Below are positions 63,024 to 64,000 of a stretch of DNA of 64,000 bases, piece after piece; position 1 is the first letter of the stretch; every line of letters begins with the position of its first letter. The notes under the pieces are model-generated. The model had not been told where the DNA came from, searched no databases, and saw nothing but the letters and a program-made list of their open reading frames with translations. Position numbers and translations under genes: made by a program. The DNA is from Leptolyngbya sp. FACHB-321. Its GTDB lineage: Bacteria; Cyanobacteriota; Cyanobacteriia; Leptolyngbyales; Leptolyngbyaceae. The stretch is taken from the NCBI RefSeq assembly GCF_014695975.1, contig NZ_JACJPI010000084.1, forward strand, positions 1 through 64,000, given 5' to 3'.

Positions 63024-64000
63024 TCAGCGCTGGAACCCTTTTTTAGCCTTTTGTCCCTCTTTCTCTTTTGGTTTGGTTTTGCTGACTTCCTTAAGTGCTT
63101 CTTGAAACAGGTCATGTAGATGGAGAGGGACACTAGCAATTTCGGGCAGTTCTGGCTGTAGCGGTTTTTTGTGCTGTTGCAGCAGTGCATCCAGGTCAGC
63201 CTTCAGGTCAAAGGTGGGACGATCGAGCACCGATCGCAACACGTTTTCTAAAGCAACTGGACGTGCCTCGGCTAACCGATGCCAGATAAAAGCATTGATA
63301 GTGGCATCGTCTAAGTATTTACGAACCAGCTTTTCGGCACCGGGTACACTCTGCCAGTCCTCGGCTTGAAGCAACGTTTCAAACTGAGTATAGGTTGGCA
63401 AAAACATTTGTCCCCAGCGGGGATGCGCCAGCACAGTAACGTTTTCTGCCTTTTTCAGTTCGGGCGGCAGATCAATTTTGGGCGTTACCATTTTGGCAGC
63501 AGTTTCTTTGCTCTTTAGCATGGTTGAAACCGCTTTGGCATCGGCTCCCATCGTTGCGGCTGCCTCCTCAATTTCTGCCTCATCCATGCCCGCTTCTGCG
63601 GCTAGATCAGCCAGCGATTTTGATTCATCAATACCGGCTTCTGCCAGCTGCTTCTTGGTCAGTACGTCCTGAAATTCAGCAATTTTCTTACCAAGCTGAT
63701 AGCCTGGCAGCGTTATGGCATCACTACCAAAAAAGTCCAAAAAGTCCTGATGATAGCGTTCGACCGATCGCCATGCTTCCTCTAACAGTTCTGGCGCGTC
63801 GCTGTAGAGCGACTCTTTATAGTTCTGCTTGAAGTTGCCGATCGCCACTGCTAGCTTTGGTTTGCCCAGGTTGCCCATTGCCTTCCACGGCGCTGAAAAC
63901 GTCCAATACGTTTCGGTGATCGGTGCAATTTGAGTTAGCAGAATTTCACCGAGCTTAAACCGCTGCATTTCTTCTAAGACGGCAGGATCATTGGGCTTGA
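63024..64000 (-). CDS. Unknown protein, cut by the right window edge
   Basis: The frame runs from the window edge (residues ...NDPAVLEEMQRFKLGEILL) without a stop, so the true start is beyond 64000; the ATG at 63968 is internal or an alternative. The visible 325 or so residues have an Ala/Glu-rich helical middle (ADLAAEAGMDEAEIEEAAAT), a mixed region (FLPTYTQFETLLQAED) and a Lys-rich basic tail (KEVSKTKPKEKEGQKAKKG). I do not recognise the family. The basic tail suggests nucleic-acid or ribosome contact. Confidence 0.8.
   Translation of the reverse strand, partial: KPNDPAVLEEMQRFKLGEILLTQIAPITETYWTFSAPWKAMGNLGKPKLAVAIGNFKQNYKESLYSDAPELLEEAWRSVERYHQDFLDFFGSDAITLPGYQLGKKIAEFQDVLTKKQLAEAGIDESKSLADLAAEAGMDEAEIEEAAATMGADAKAVSTMLKSKETAAKMVTPKIDLPPELKKAENVTVLAHPRWGQMFLPTYTQFETLLQAEDWQSVPGAEKLVRKYLDDATINAFIWHRLAEARPVALENVLRSVLDRPTFDLKADLDALLQQHKKPLQPELPEIASVPLHLHDLFQEALKEVSKTKPKEKEGQKAKKGFQR

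Overview
The window is chromosomal DNA of a cyanobacterium. The case rests on lineage-typical genes: S-layer-homology (SLH) proteins, a DUF3747 protein, a homologue of the C-terminal domain of orange carotenoid protein, a CrtW-type carotene ketolase, a CbiG-CobJ fusion and bactofilin. Many GCGATCGC/CGATCG (HIP1-like) octamers and short CTGA-rich or GGCTAAA-type repeats in the spacers point the same way. Genus cannot be fixed from the sequence. No rRNA, tRNA, CRISPR array or intact prophage was seen; the only mobile-element trace is the start of an IS630-type transposase at the left edge.

Layout. 1-9.2 kb: IS630 fragment, KptA, two paralogous membrane histidine kinases, a decayed SLH porin gene, an SLH/WG-repeat envelope protein and a periplasmic solute-binding protein just upstream of the second kinase. 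9.7-15 kb: GST, small protein, divergent LysR regulator, SDR, old-yellow-enzyme reductase, HEAT-repeat protein. 15-25.9 kb: CysA-type ATPase, FtsH, CrtW, an ABC-2 exporter, DnaX, RNase HI, a small protein and a VKOR-thioredoxin fusion. 26.1-34.6 kb: a cobalamin (corrin ring) locus with a B12 riboswitch heading cobG - SAM methyltransferase - cobH - cobI - uma2-like gene - cbiG/cobJ, with cobL (cbiET) divergent and cobK nearby. 34.8-37.3 kb: SPFH protein and a P-loop ATPase gene broken by a stop codon inside its Walker A motif. 37.7-43.8 kb: pirin and glutathionyl-hydroquinone reductase behind a promoter carrying two direct repeats, a pentapeptide-repeat protein, an SDR, an SLH/DUF3747 protein with a Pro/Thr/Ser-rich tail, the OCP-CTD homologue and a small membrane protein. 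44-52.7 kb: a six-repeat secreted-type protein, malic enzyme, SRPBCC and DUF2993 proteins, a folD-crtE-DUF212 group, and a lipoprotein-Nudix pair. 53-64 kb: a GGDEF protein with a degenerate receiver, a catalytic/non-catalytic M16 peptidase pair, bactofilin, a large fusion of a PlsY-like membrane domain to a PEP-synthase/rifampin-phosphotransferase-like dikinase, an FKBP isomerase, an EVE-domain protein and an unknown protein cut by the right edge.

Themes. The B12 locus mixes an aerobic-pathway enzyme (CobG) with a domain of anaerobic-pathway type (CbiG) and carries two unexplained passengers (a class I methyltransferase and a Uma2-like protein). Carotenoid genes are scattered: crtE makes the precursor, crtW makes keto-carotenoids, and the OCP-CTD homologue belongs to a family that binds keto-carotenoids. 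Several enzymes fit electrophile or quinone stress (GST, OYE, SDRs, pirin, hydroquinone reductase). Short repeats of the genome have entered at least three reading frames (dnaX, cobI, the dikinase fusion) and apparently the variable arm of the B12 riboswitch. The strongest candidates for undescribed biology are the PlsY-dikinase fusion, the methyltransferase in the B12 operon, and the repeat-containing riboswitch.
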